From assembly GCA_003993805.1 (NCBI GenBank), contig RSEF01000020.1:12147655-12211654 (forward strand): a stretch of DNA of 64,000 nt, in the 5' to 3' direction. Below the pieces are notes generated by a model. It did no database searches and had not been told where the DNA came from. It saw only the letters and a program-made list of their open reading frames with translations. Of the stretch, positions 1 through 12,229 are shown piece after piece. Positions within the stretch are counted from its first letter, which is position 1. Every line of letters starts with the position of its first letter. The position numbers and the translations under genes are program-made. This DNA comes from Himantopus leucocephalus. Lineage: Eukaryota; Chordata; Aves; Charadriiformes; Recurvirostridae.

Positions 1-1639
1 GGGGGGGGGGGGACGACACACCTGGCACTGCTCTCCTCCCTCCCCACGCGCGGAGGGACTTTGCTTAAATCCGCGTGGGGAGGCGCAGCGCCGGTGCCCC
101 CAACTCGGCGGGTCCGGCGGCTTCTGGGGGAAAGAAACTGGGAAAAAGTCCTCGCTGCAAAAACGAGAAAGTCCGAGCGCCAGCCTGAGCTCTATTTGCA
201 TAATTGTCAAGAGTTTGAATTACTGATTACAGCTTGTAAGCTACCGATGTTTAAGGTATAATTTACTTAATTATCCGACAAGATTATTGCAGTTGTGTTG
301 GATCCCTCGCAGGTAAAGCAGCACTGATTCAGCGCCCCCGATTCGGGGCTGTGTGAATTGTGCCACTGGTTCCGCGCTTCATTATTATTTTTATTTTTTT
401 TTTTTTAACGAAAATCCCGCCTGTCTTATCTTTTCGCGCAAACTTGGGGCTGGGGAAGCAGGTGGAAAGTGAGACAGGCATTTTCGGACGCTGTGAGCAC
501 ACTTTCATCTAAGCTTAGAAAATACTTCCCTGCCAAATTGCTACCTTTCTGCAGCCATTTGATCTATGCAGTTATGTGTGTCAGACGAAATGAACATCGT
601 TTTCAAAAGCAACGACTTCTCCCAGTGTTTTAAGGTGCATCCGGATCACTGCTCATTTACATGAGAGGAGCAAGTGTTTGTTTATTGTGGCAGGGACAAA
701 AGATGACCCAGGACAGCGCTGGCTGCGGAGGTCTCGGCTATCTCAGTGCCCGGGGACGAGCCGCCTCAGAGCTGTTATTAAAGGCCCGAGACAGACCCAC
801 GTCTCGAAATTTAAACCAGTTCACGCTTCCCTCGCTTTTTTTCCNAAAAAAAAAAACCACCACCAAAACCCCCCATCCGACTAAATGAATGATCTAAAAA
901 TAAAAGCGTGGAGGACGGGGGTGCTGGAAGTAACTGTTGGAGGTGTTATCTGCCTTATCTAGCACGCAGGTGCTGATTTGCAGCAGTTGCATTAAGCCCA
1001 TCATCAGCAGGGACTCCGCATTATCATTTTTGGTGGAGTCTCTATTTATTTTTTTTAAACGACGGTGTTTTTCTTCCAGGGATGTTTCTTTGAAATGCAG
1101 TTCGCGACGATTATTAGCGAGTGTGCTTGCGCTGCTCCTGGCGTCATTAAGACTAGGAATCTAAATAATAAAAGACAGGGGGAGCTTAAAGTTCATTTGT
1201 ATTAAAGGGACAAGATGGATTTAGAAAGAAACGAGGGAGGGAACCGTCGAGCTTCCCAGGTTTGGAATCAGCTCTTCTTCCTTCCAAAGTGTCCCTGTGT
1301 GGGAGCAATGTTGGTCATTTTTATCATAACCTCAGAAGCCAGATTTTCTTTCTGCTCGGAAATGTCACACTGAGGCGACCATGATTTTCTCAGTCTTTAG
1401 AATTGTCAAGGTCTGAACACCTTCGTTTTGTTTCTTTCGGTGGCCAAAATCACGAAGAATAATTCAGTTTCTTATTTTTTGTTGTGTGTGTATATGTATC
1501 TTTATAAATAGAGGAGTGGAAGAGGATGAGGGATTTATAGGAAATTTCCTAAACAAGGCGACCAAAATAAGCACTTGGCTTTCTAGAAAACAAACCGAGA
1601 AAGCAGAGAAGAGGCTAAATACGGGGAAGTTTGAGACAA
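1..1639. other. Non-coding upstream sequence at left edge (TFAP2C side, inferred)
   Basis: The window opens with twelve G residues and a short GC-rich segment (to about 180). Mixed, largely AT-rich sequence follows, with homeobox-like and POU-like motifs, for example an octamer ATTTGCAT at 194-201. One unresolved base lies at 845 in an A-run. No conserved protein is recognised in any frame. By synteny with human, TFAP2C should lie to the left and be transcribed leftwards, so this would be its upstream flank. Confidence 0.5.
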
Positions 1640-1740
1640 ACTTTCCCGTACACCCACTTGCTCCTCGGTCTCTGCTCGCAGCGGCGGCAGCTGCCCGGGG
1701 ACCGGCAGAGGGGTCTGGGCTGCGCGGGGAGCAAACGGCC

Positions 1741-1794
1741 GGGCAAGGGCAAGGGCAAGGGCAAGGGCAAGGGCAAGGGCAAGGGCAAGGGCAA
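1741..1794. repeat. (GGGCAA)9 hexanucleotide repeat
   Basis: Nine perfect copies of GGGCAA form nine G3 tracts, each separated by the three-base loop CAA, so many overlapping four-tract G-quadruplexes are possible. It sits in the left CpG island, preceded by CGGCC. Confidence 0.95.
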
Positions 1795-2893
1795 CACTGC
1801 CCGCCGCCTCCCGCGGCTGTCCGGCCCGGAGCGGCTCCGGCCGCCGCCGCGCAGGTGATTCCGCCGCCGGGACCGAGGGAGGCTCCTGCCCCGAGTGGTT
1901 CTGTCGAGGGCCGCCGTGCCTAAATGCCAGGGCAAACAGTCCGGCATCGGGGCTCGGGCCTTTTCTGGGGGGGTACGAGGTGGGTAAGGTTTTTTAAGCC
2001 GTTCCCCCTCCGAAGCGTGGCTTTCCGCGATCCTCTCCGTTTATACGCAAACCCACGGGCTGCGGGGGTCACCTGCAAAGCGCACCCGCGACACTGCCGG
2101 TCCACCGCCCGGCTGCGTCCTCCCACGTCCGGCGAAACTCTTCCTTTCCCAAGGAATTCCCGGGCACAGGACAGGCGCAGGCAGCCAGCGCTGCTGCGGG
2201 GACACGGGACCTCCCCGGACACTCCCTTTGACACGGGTCAGAGCTGTGCAGGAACCGAGGAGCAACCAGGGAGGTGCCTCCTGACAGGTGGCAGTTTTAT
2301 TTACTTATTAAAAATAATAATAATAATTAAAAAAAAATGGTGCCCTTACTTCGGGGATATCCCCTGTTTCCAAGGAGAAGTGGTTTCTTGCTTCCTGGGG
2401 GCTTAGTTGCCCCGCACACCTCTCTTTTTACGAGGATGCAGTTTCCCACGGGGGACCATAAAGCACCCCCAGGTGTGAACACGCTCTCGGGAGCGGAGCC
2501 AGAGCCCACCGCTGAGCCTCTGTCACACTCAGTAGTTTTCCTATTTGGCAGCAATTAAAAGAGAGCGTGGGGATGCTAATTAGTTACATCCCTCTTCCTC
2601 TAAAAAATTATTTAAACATACACGTATCCGTATCATTAATGAGACTGCAGCAACCTGTCCGGATTGTCGCCTCGGCTCCTGCAGAGCTTTCCAAAGGGAG
2701 CTGCTGCCCCGCGGCCCCGGGAGACTTTCGGTGTAACTTGCACACCGAGTCCGCGGGGAGGGGCGGAAAGCGGGGTGTTCCCCCCCCACACACCCCCGCC
2801 CCACGCAGCGGAGCGGAGCCCGCCCGGGCTGCCGCAGCCCAAAGCCGGGGGGGGGCAGAGCCGCCCCCCCCGCCCCGGCCGGGCTACGGGGGA

Positions 2894-2932
2894 GGGGGTG
2901 TCCCGGGGGGAGGTGGGGGTGTCCCGGGGGGG
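2894..2932. repeat. Two-copy G-rich direct repeat, 21-bp period
   Basis: GGGGGTGTCCCGGGGGG occurs at 2894-2910 and again at 2915-2931, separated by AGGT. Neighbouring G-runs on both sides make it a strong G-quadruplex candidate. Confidence 0.85.
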
Positions 2933-3750
2933 CCGGGACAAGTGCAGAGGTACGTACTTGCCAGTCGATCCTCCCCAGCAGAGCCATGGGGCGTACGGCG
3001 CCGGCAGCTGCCTCCGTGGCGGAGCCGCGGACACCTGAGCGCGGAGCAGCGCGCCNCCCCTTCCCAAACCCTGCCCCGGCAGCCCCCCGCCCCGCGGCTC
3101 CCCAGCCCCGGGAGGGGGACGAGGAGGCGATCCCCCCTCCGCGGGGCTCCCCCCGCCCGCGTCTATTCCTCGCACGGTCGGTCCCCGCTGCTGGACGGAT
3201 CCCACGGGGCCGCGGCAGAGCCGGGACATTTTAAGGAGGTTTTTGCCGCTGATCCGCCGTTTCTCCTCCCTTTACGGCGCCCCGGGGGGTTAAGGGGGGG
3301 GACGTGGGCGTGTGTTTCCCCGTGGCTGCTCGCCCCGGGAGCATCCCTTCACCGACCGGGGAGGGCAGCGGCCGCTGGGGAGCCGCGGGCTCAATCGCAC
3401 CGCCCCGGCGGCGGTTCGGGCTGCCTCCGCCTCCCCCGAGGCTGCCGCATCCCCGGCGGCTGGCAAAGGCGGACTCCAGCAGGGCTCTGGGCACCCACAC
3501 TGGTATAACACCAGTATTTGAGGTGCGGCGGAGCGGCCGGAGCCCTGCCGGGGGCTGTGAGTGTGCCGCCCGCAGCCCTCGCCCCCCTCCGGCCCCCCCC
3601 GCAGATTGTCCCCCCCCCCAGCAGAGAAAGCGAAGACGATGAGGAGCGGAGAGGGGATGCGCCGTCGAGCGCTCGTCACCTGCCCAGCTCCCTGCCTCAG
3701 CCTCCAGCCCCTGCTTCTGCAGGAGGCGAGAAGCAAGCGTGCCCACACCG

Positions 3751-6700
3751 CGGCTAGTTTTTTCCCAACCTATTAATTTGCTTAATAAACACGATTCCAG
3801 CTATGTTTTCTTCCTGCTCCTTCCCGATGATGCTGGAGGAGCTGAGTCCCCTGGCCATAGCGTGCCGTCAGCCTGCAGCGGAGAGGCTGTGTTTAGCAAT
3901 TCACGGGCAGAAGTGACAGACTTTGACACCAGGCAGTTTCGGGCCCTGGGTTAGATGCTGCATGGCATGTGGCAGAGGTTCAGCAGCGATGCACAGCTGC
4001 CTCGGGCTCCTGCAAGGGGTTTCTCTGGCTTTTGTACACAAGAAGTTTTGTCGAGCTGGATGATTCGTGGCAGGAGACGGATACCTGCGAGGGAGGGAGC
4101 TCACACGAGCCTGCCTGCAGCCACAGCATGGGACAGGGACAAGGAAGACCCAAATTCCCCGCCTGTCCCTGTCCTTGAGGCAGGGGATGACCACAAATGT
4201 GACTGCAGCTGCATGTACCTCGGTCTCCTCGTTCATAAAACTCTCGCCCAGTGCTGGCGAGAGCTGGATTCTTATCAGGTGGGACCAAGGGAGAGGAGGG
4301 ATCCATGGTCCCCAAGACCCTTGCATCTCCGCTCAGTGATGCTGAGGTACCTCCCCACGGCACTGAAATTTTGCCTGCAGTGGTGTCGTCACTCTGTTCT
4401 AGAGAGATTCTCTGATTTTTTGTATTCCCTCCATTTTATGTCCCTTAGGAGCAGCTGTGCCACGAACTTATTTGCTGTTAGCCAGAGCGTTGTTCCAAAG
4501 GATGTCGTTGCTGGACTGTGTGTAATTGAACTCAGTTCCCTAGTGCAGGAAGCAGACTCCACATCAGGAAAAAAAACCCTAAAATCAAACCCCCAAAACA
4601 GTCAAAACACCACAATGCTAAATGTGAAATCAGGATTCATATATTTAGGTAAACTCTTTTCTGAAAGCAAGAAGATAAGCAGGCTCTTGGCACAATATAC
4701 ATAATTCATACTTTAAAAAATAAAGCCTTGGTGGATCATACATTCCTACAGCTAACTGCTTACACTACAGTAAGAAAAAAAAACCTGACCCAGTACCACA
4801 AAAAGAAAGAATCCCATTGGCTAAAACAGCAGAAAAGCAAATATTTCAAATACAGACACAGAATTGAGCTGAAAAAAAACATTGCTCAGGCTGTAGCTAA
4901 TACAAATCCTTCAATATGAGCCTCCCATTCCTTTTGCCCTTTTATAAAAAGGAGCGGGCAGTGTCACTGAGCTATACTTGCACTGTAAAAACATCTGCCA
5001 TGAGATGCTCTCTTTATCCTTTCCTCTGCTTTCAGGGTATATGCAACCTATACAATACCTTAAATGATGCACCACGTTTTAACAAAACAACTGCTGGGGC
5101 AAAACCGTGATGGTTTGGCAAAGGTTTCTCCACTGACAGAGATGGGCACTGGGTACAAAAGGTCTTTTGCATTCCCAGCCTTGGGTCCTGCAGCCTGTGC
5201 ACCTGCAGGGGATTCATCAAGAGTGTTAAGTCTGTTTTTTTAAATACCCCCTTCTCCACGTACGTACATACATACACACAGCCATGCACAAGTTTAAAAT
5301 CCTAATAGATAAATTATCCAAACACTTTGGAATATAAAAGAGTTCAGAAGAGACGCAGGCAGTACCTGTACAGTAGGAAAGGAATTTACAGAAGAGTCAG
5401 ATGCCTTATTTCTAGTTACCTTTCACTCTTCAGTCATCTTAAAGGGGTGATGAAATCAGTAAACTGACCTCAGTGTCAGAGAAATGGGTCACGTGAGTTG
5501 AAGCTGAGGATTTTTCCTGTAGGCAATTTAAATAAGTAAAGAAAACAAATTCAGTTACTCTTTCACTTCCATAGTCCAGTTTCTTGAAAACACCTAATCC
5601 CTCTAAATAGGCAGTCTTCCCTGGAGTCCTCCGTCAAAGCTCGGTTGGACAAAATATGAAATGTATCATGTATGGGGGAAAAGCTTGGAGAGACAAAAAA
5701 ATTAGAGACGAATAAAAAACTCCCAAACTCTTTGGCCTTTTTATCACTTAGCAGCAAAGAAGAGCATAAGGACACTCTCTTCCCTTCCATGTCCCTGTTA
5801 ACAGATTACCACAGCCGTTTGTTTAATTGCGATGCATTGGAAAGTACAGAGGGTTTGGTGGCACCACGTTTCCTCCTTTGTGGTGTTTCTCCATTGCTGA
5901 TACACCGGTGAGCTGCAACTCAGTTAACGTGGCAAGGTGAAGCAGAGCTGCGTGGGGGAAAAAAATTGAACTGCTGGCAAAAATTACATCAGTCAAAACT
6001 CTACACCTAATGCACTCTGTCATTTATAATCACACTAATAAGGCACCGGTGAAGGGCTGTCAGCGTTATAAAATATCAGGTGCCAGCAAATACCTTCAAA
6101 TTCTTCCAAACCTGCTGCAAGCCGCATTCCCAAGGACTTGATTTTGCAGGTGTGTCTGCAGAGACAGGAGTCCGGGATGATGTTGCACTGTTACTGTAGC
6201 AAATATATGCAGGGTCAGGTTGTTTTTTTTTTTTTTTATAGCTCTATTTTTTTCCATGCAAAATTATTTGCAAAACTTCATGCAGCACTACTGCTGCAAA
6301 GGCGCAAAGGAGATACTCTGAGGCGTAAGAATTCACACTACTTAGAAACCTTTTATCTGTGTTTAGCTGATTGCAAGAAGGGATGATTGCAGAAGGATGC
6401 AGACTCGGGACGTCCAGGTGATTTTTCTTGTACCGAAAACCTGCACTCTCCGCTAGTCAGTAGTAACGTGGAGGCAATATGATCCAGGGTTCTGCAGTTC
6501 AAATCTGAATTCAGGCAGCCTTTCAGGCGTCTTCGTTTTTGGGCTTCCAACTTTTCCTTTCCCTTTTCCCTTCATCCCCTGTGCACACCCCGCCATGCTC
6601 CGAGATTTCCCATCCCTGCTGTTACTGACAGAGCTCTGCAGAGGCGCACCGTTGGGATCAGGCAGCTCTGGCTCTCTCTTTGCCCGTGCTGCATTTCTGC

Positions 6701-9700
6701 CTGCTGGAGCAGTGAAAAGTGCCCGGTACGTATCAGTCCAGAGAAGTTTCAGTGATGTAGCAAAGGTATTTGCTGGATTTCCAACCTCTGACATAGCTGT
6801 TTCAGGAAAGAGCCCAGAGTTCCTGTCCCATGGGATTTTGGAGCCACAGTCCAGACACCACCAGGCAATACAGTTCAACCAGCTTTAAATCCACTACTAC
6901 TAGTACAAAAATCTGTCACTGGAAAGCACTAAGTCAGTACAAATTCACTCTGCCGATACAAATATGTTAAAAAAAGAGGCAAAATTGAGGCAAATTAAAA
7001 AATTAGCTTGGTACCAGCAGCTTTATGCTGCATAAGATGTCTTTTGCCCACGCCACTGCAGCCAGATGCGGTCCATCATCCCGTCACCAAAACAAATTTA
7101 CAAAAACTCCAAAGCTGACCCTAACCACGTGCTTTCACTAACTCAGCAGAAGGGGAGCTGTAGGTCTACACTTGACCCCCACCAAATTTATACTGTTCGA
7201 TGACTTGGTGGTCCGGAGAGCTGAGATTAATGGCTCTGCGAGGATGGCCTTGGACAGCAGGTGAGGGAAGCCTAGGAGGGGATGTGAGAGGAGCTGCTCC
7301 CTCCCTCTGGGGCACGGGGAAGTTTTGCTGTGGGGAGCCATGGGGCAAGGATCTGTCGAGGAATGAGAAGGAACTTGGAGGGCAGGGAAGGCAGTTTCTA
7401 CAGTTGAGAGTCGTATTGGTGCAAGATGGATGGTTGTCTTTGAAAGCCAGCCCTGATGCTGAGAGGAAAGGAATGAGGCCACCACTTCCTTGTGCTGGGC
7501 TGCATTAGAATTGAAAACAATCACAGCACCGAAACAAAACCAGCTCAGCCGAACAGATGCAAATCCAGCGGCAGACATGGGCTCAAACCAGGTCGAGCTG
7601 CACCCATGCAAATTACGGGTTACCCCAGAGCGCGCCGTGTCCACACCGAGGGTGTGTGCTGGTGTGCTGCCAGAATGACCTGAACTCCCGCCCGGGTCCA
7701 GGCTGTCTGTCGGGCAATGCTTGCCCCGGGGGGCAGCCTGGCAAGCTGCCCCGTGCAGGCACAGCGAGGCTCTCTCGCAAGTCCCCTCACCGAGAAACAC
7801 ATCTCTCCTTGGAGACTTTGCCCGTACAGCTACACAGCAATGCTGCAGAGAGAAGACTAGCTAGCCCGAGGGGAGATTTGCCAGTATAGCTAGACCGATA
7901 AAGCACTCCTCTTGTGTAAACACAGAATACACCAGCTAAAGTGCTCTTCTGTCAGCATAGCTTATCCCAGCATAGTTTTGCCAAAGGAATCCTCGCTTGC
8001 GTTTCAGCGAGACTGTAAATCTGTTGTAGCGTGGTTAGGAGCCACTCAGAGCAACATCACTGCAAACAGCACAAATCTCTTCTCCAGTTCAAGTTTGTTC
8101 CCAGGTTTCCAAGGCACAGTGTTGTTCTGGTGGGGCAGGTATTGTCTGCTCTTTCCCAGCCAGCATATAAAGCCATCGCAGCCACCACGGTGGCCAGTGA
8201 AATGCGGCTATGAGCCCAGGGTCCTCCAGAGCCCCCAGTGTCCTGGGAGCACCCAGGCTCCTGTCTGTGCCCGGGGCACCAGTTGCCACTGATGCCCGTG
8301 GCTTCTTCCAGCAAAGCAAGCCAAACCTCATCAAGCCCGCAGTGCCTTCTGGAGCCCAAACCTGGCCCTGCTTAATAATAGTGGCATGGAAATAGTCACA
8401 GGGAGGCTTTGCAATGAATGGGAGGCAGGGATGAGTTCATGCTTCTGCAGCCACAGCTGTTGGCCAGTGGTGGCTTCCTGGGAGACTGGGCGAAAGAGCC
8501 CCAGCAATTGACTTGTCTATATAAAACTCTGCACTAACTGGGGAGGGGAAGGGTCTAAGTAATTGCTTTTTTAAATCCTGAGTCCTCTCTTCTTAGAAGC
8601 GATGACTCAGGAGAGCACGTTGTGCCCATGAGCCTGCTCAGTGGCGAGGACCACGTCTGCACACAAGCAGGGGAGAATTTACATCCTGAGCAGTCTCAGA
8701 CCGGCTGAACGTCTGCCACGCTCTGCTGGTCTTCACCAGCTCTGCACCACCTACGCACGCAGGCAGCATGCCGTCTTCCTGTCCCAAAAGTTTGGGGACT
8801 CAGTATTTCCTTGTTTATAGTTGGGAAGCAGGAAACACGGAAATGTAAAGCATATCTACGAGCTACAAACACTTCCAGCTTGCCCTGCCCCTGCCCCAAG
8901 CTGGCCAGATGTGATCTGGGAGCTCCAGAAGCCCTCGCAGAGCCTGAGACACCGATTCCCTACTGGAGCAGGCACACTGGCTCCAGCAGAGCAACGGCTG
9001 GCGGCCTCCCAAACCCACTGACACATGGAGCCAGTTCAGAGCAGGCACAGAGAAAGTTCCGGTCTCTGCAGCCATGCCCAAAGGGTCTTGCTCAACGCAG
9101 GAAGGCTGTGATGGCAAAGAGGTGATGCCGACTCTGCATCAGAGGACCACAGCCTCATCTCGTCCCTTGAACACGGGAAGTCCCTGGGTGGAGGCTGCGC
9201 GCCGTATCACCCTGTTTAAGCTCAGCAAGTGGGTTGTGGCACACGGCTCCCCACGCACACACCTCGCCGGCGGGACTGGACCATGCCGGAGACCTTTAGG
9301 CTCCAGTCTCAGGACAGTCTACCCGAAGCCTGCAATTGATGCTCCTTGTAATTTTACCAGAGCTGGTGCCATTGCAAATGCCATTCTTATCTACCTAAGT
9401 ACAGATCCTCTCTTGAATTGTTAACAATGTCATGTAGCAATTTGTTACATAAGCTCATTAAGTTTTTTAATGTATCTATGTTAATAGGAACATAAATATG
9501 GAAATCTTAATTTCAAACCTGTTTCTGAAAGCATTAGCTGGGAAACTAGTCTGAGACAAAGCAAACATGACCCAGGAATACCCAGGGATTTATTCAGGGT
9601 TTATGTATCACCGTGTCGGGTAGAGCAGGAGCGGGGCTGTCAGGATGCCCGAGTTACGCTCCTCGCTGATCAGCTCTGAGACCCTTTAAAAGCAACAGAA

Positions 9701-11416
9701 AAACTTCAGTTACTTTGCACTGTTTTTCCTACCCTTAGCTATGCTACAGTGACGGGCTAATTTTATTTTGATTACTTTTTTCTCTTATTGCAGGTGGATG
9801 ATTAACACAAATAAAAAGACTCTGGTTCTCCAAAGGGAACAGTGACATGACTGTGGCCCGAGTATCCCCAATGAACAAAAGTCAATGGAAAAATGCATTA
9901 TAAAAGGGTTCAGCTGTATTTCATCCATATTTGTTTTCAGCATCATTTATAGTAGTAAATGCTTTTTCAGGTGCATTCATGTTTGGCTCGGCCTCTTTAA
10001 TTTGGTGGTGTAACATGGGAGAACATTTACACACCTCATGATCCTGCCCCGAAAGGAACAGGCCAGTTACGGAGCTCTCAGACCAGGCTCATCTGCTCTG
10101 GTCCCTCCACAATAGCTTCACCAGGAGCCGCTGTATAAGCTGTATGCGTTGTATAGGCACGAGAGATGTGTTTGTACCGCTATCGATACATCACCACAAC
10201 ACTCAGCGCCTGCAGACGGAAGTTAACATTAAATGACAGTGGTATGAAGTTAGCTGCTCCATATTAATTCTCTGTGTAAGGCTGTGCTGCCAGAAGATGC
10301 CAAATCCAGTCTGAAGGCATTTTGGTGTCAGATAAGCAATTCCATGTCCATATTGAAGCAAATTCCCTCCATTGGTTCAATTTTATTATATTTTTTTTAC
10401 AGGGTGAATTGGCTGGGGAACTGACAAAGCGCATACTAGAGTAGGACAAAGCATCATCCTGGTGTACGTGCCACACCATGTGCTCCATCTCAGCAGAGAT
10501 AAACGTGTCCTTGCACTCCTGATGCTCATCAGGTGCGTGATGCAGTGCCTGGATTCACTTACAGCAATGTGGCCTCGGGCTCTTCCGTGGGCAGCTGCAC
10601 CAACCCGGCTCACCAGTGCCAAAAGGGACGGGGAGGCTTTCTCTTTAATCTCTCCCTTCTCCCTTTGTGGGGCTCCCAGCAGCAGGATCCAGCTCTTGGC
10701 CCTTGTTGGACCCCTCCATGCATTGCTTTTGTTGTGCGAATTTTCTGCCAGATTAGTGACTTAAAGTGGCCCACGGAGACCGGACGCCCAGCAGCTAGCT
10801 CCAGCCTTCACACCACCTTACTCCACAGCAGTTTCTGCATTGCTTTCCCACGTCAGCCACCCAGGACGTCAAAATGCACTTCCCTCGCCCATTGCCTTCC
10901 TCATCAGGTAGAGAGGGAGGCTGTTGCCAAAACTCAGCTTTTTTAATAAACCCAGTGTAAAACCCCTTGGATAGGGAGCGTCCCTCATGAAAGATATGTA
11001 TAGATTTTTATATATATAAGGCACACCGTTGGTGGCAGACTGTCCTGACCGGCGGACGAGGGTGCGTGAGGGCCCGGGAATTGCTCCTGCTCTCTCACAG
11101 CCCCGGCCAGGACAAGAAGATCAGCCCAGCCTGGTGTTGATTCAAGCCAAGGATTCATCGTCTGAGGCCAGAACTTGTCATAGGGAGGGAATGGGCTGTT
11201 CTGAGCCCTTTTCATCATCCCCAGCTTTTATAAGCTCTTTCTGACACGGTGGCATTGGCTGGAAATACCTGACCTGAAGCCCCTCCGCTCCCAGCCATTG
11301 CATTTGTGAGGGATTCCTCCCAGCGTGGGGATCCCACAGCACCCCTCGGCCCGCATCGCACTGCCCGCCTTTCACACGCAAATGCTGCCAAGTGCTCTGC
11401 AGCCCCCACCCCTCAA
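3751..11416. other. Intergenic sequence, no gene recognised
   Basis: Unique-looking sequence with alternating GC-moderate and AT-rich parts. The longest frame (3955-4704, 249 codons) matches nothing I know and lacks domain-like structure. A perfect octamer ATGCAAAT lies at 7606-7613. The stretches 9,740-10,020 and 10,320-10,400 are AT-rich with intact homeobox-like sites and would be worth testing for conservation. No transposon ends, tRNA or rRNA were seen. Confidence 0.5.
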
Positions 11417-11540
11417 CATGGCCATCTTGTGTCATTGACATCGATTGTGACGTATTTCAAGCTGTTAATCAGGCAATAATGACCAATGGGAAGGGCATTT
11501 CCTGGCTGTTAAAACTGGAGACTCCTGACCTCGAGGTCAG
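11417..11540. promoter_or_regulatory. Cluster of motif matches (YY1-, CRE- and CCAAT-like) ending in a 16-bp palindrome
   Basis: In 125 bp one finds CATGGCCATCTTG (YY1-like on the minus strand), TGACGTA (CRE-like), GACCAATGG (CCAAT) and the perfect palindrome CTGACCTCGAGGTCAG at 11525-11540. The palindrome is an everted repeat of the nuclear-receptor half-site AGGTCA spaced by CG. An enhancer role is inference. Confidence 0.4.
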
Positions 11541-12161
11541 TGTCAGTCACCCGGGAATTATTAAAACCTGGCGGAGGAGGAGAAAAGCAGGCCCAGAAGA
11601 GCAAACCCCTCGCCTTTCAAGGTGGCGAGTGCTTCTCCATTGCACAAGCCACCAGGGAGGGGGCAGGTCCCTGAGCCTTCCCCGCACCCGGCCCGGGCTG
11701 CGGCTCCCCGTCGTGTCCCGGTCTCTGCCCCACTCTTCCAGTTAATTTCATTTCCCAATTAATCTCTGGGGTCATGAAGAAATGAGACATTAAATATTGA
11801 AGGATTAGCTATTTTTTTTTAATTATTTTTCATATATATATACAGACACACAGCTAAAACGTGAAGATACAATTAGCAATAAACTGGGCTCCCGCTGGGC
11901 CTGTAGGTACTAATCCCTCCCCACTTCTAAGGGGAAGATTTACACCTACTCTTCTGGTTTGAAATTGGGACCTTTCTCCCATTTCACCCTGGTGCTTGCC
12001 CTGCTCTCCCTTACAGGTGGCTGCGTTTCAGCACAATGGCTTCTCCCGGTTAATTAAAGTAATGTGAATTACTGTATTTCCTAAGGGGTGACCATACGAA
12101 ATACCGTGTTTGTGTTTCTACAGCGAGAAGCACCCCAGTGTGAAGTGCCTCTGGTTAGAGG

Positions 12162-12173
12162 GTTGCTAGCAAC
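12162..12173. promoter_or_regulatory. Perfect RFX-type palindrome GTTGCTAGCAAC
   Basis: A 12-bp perfect palindrome with X-box half-sites GTTGC and GCAAC around TA. It is intergenic and immediately followed by a CpG-containing GC-rich pocket and a hairpin. Confidence 0.55.
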
Positions 12174-12183
12174 GCGTCAACCT

Positions 12184-12228
12184 CTTCAGCCCCGGCCCTG
12201 GGCCAGAACGCGCGGGCCAGGGCTGAAG
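12184..12228. repeat. GC-rich inverted repeat (hairpin), 15-bp arms
   Basis: CTTCAGCCCCGGCCC (12184-12198) pairs with GGGCCAGGGCTGAAG (12214-12228) with one mismatch across a 15-nt loop. It lies in otherwise AT-rich surroundings. Confidence 0.8.
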
Positions 12229-12229
12229 G

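Larger units (their letters stand above)
1640..3750. promoter_or_regulatory. Large GC-rich / CpG island without a recognised exon
   Basis: About 2.1 kb with high GC and many CpGs, interrupted by an AT-rich gap at about 2,290-2,660 holding TAATTA-type sites. It contains the GGGCAA hexamer array and long G-runs, and one unresolved base at 3056. Frames of 100-313 residues on both strands are low-complexity Pro/Gly/Arg/Ala and reflect composition. It may be a promoter or regulatory island belonging to TFAP2C or to an unannotated non-coding RNA. Confidence 0.55.

Noticed and set aside
2567..3508. 313-residue open frame on the plus strand
   Set aside because: Low-complexity Pro/Gly/Arg/Ala product in a GC-rich island, with equally long frames on the other strand and no recognisable domain; it crosses the N at 3056.
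1..3750. TFAP2C exon 1 within the window
   Set aside because: Expected from synteny, but no frame on the minus strand resembles the AP-2 N-terminus (MLWKITDN type) or any later AP-2 exon.
3955..4704. 249-residue open frame on the plus strand
   Set aside because: No similarity to any family I know, no conserved motif, no promoter or splice context; overlapping frames of similar quality exist in other phases.
11648..11666. CTCF site at CCACCAGGGAGGGGGCAGG
   Set aside because: Needs a three-base insertion inside the core to fit the consensus.
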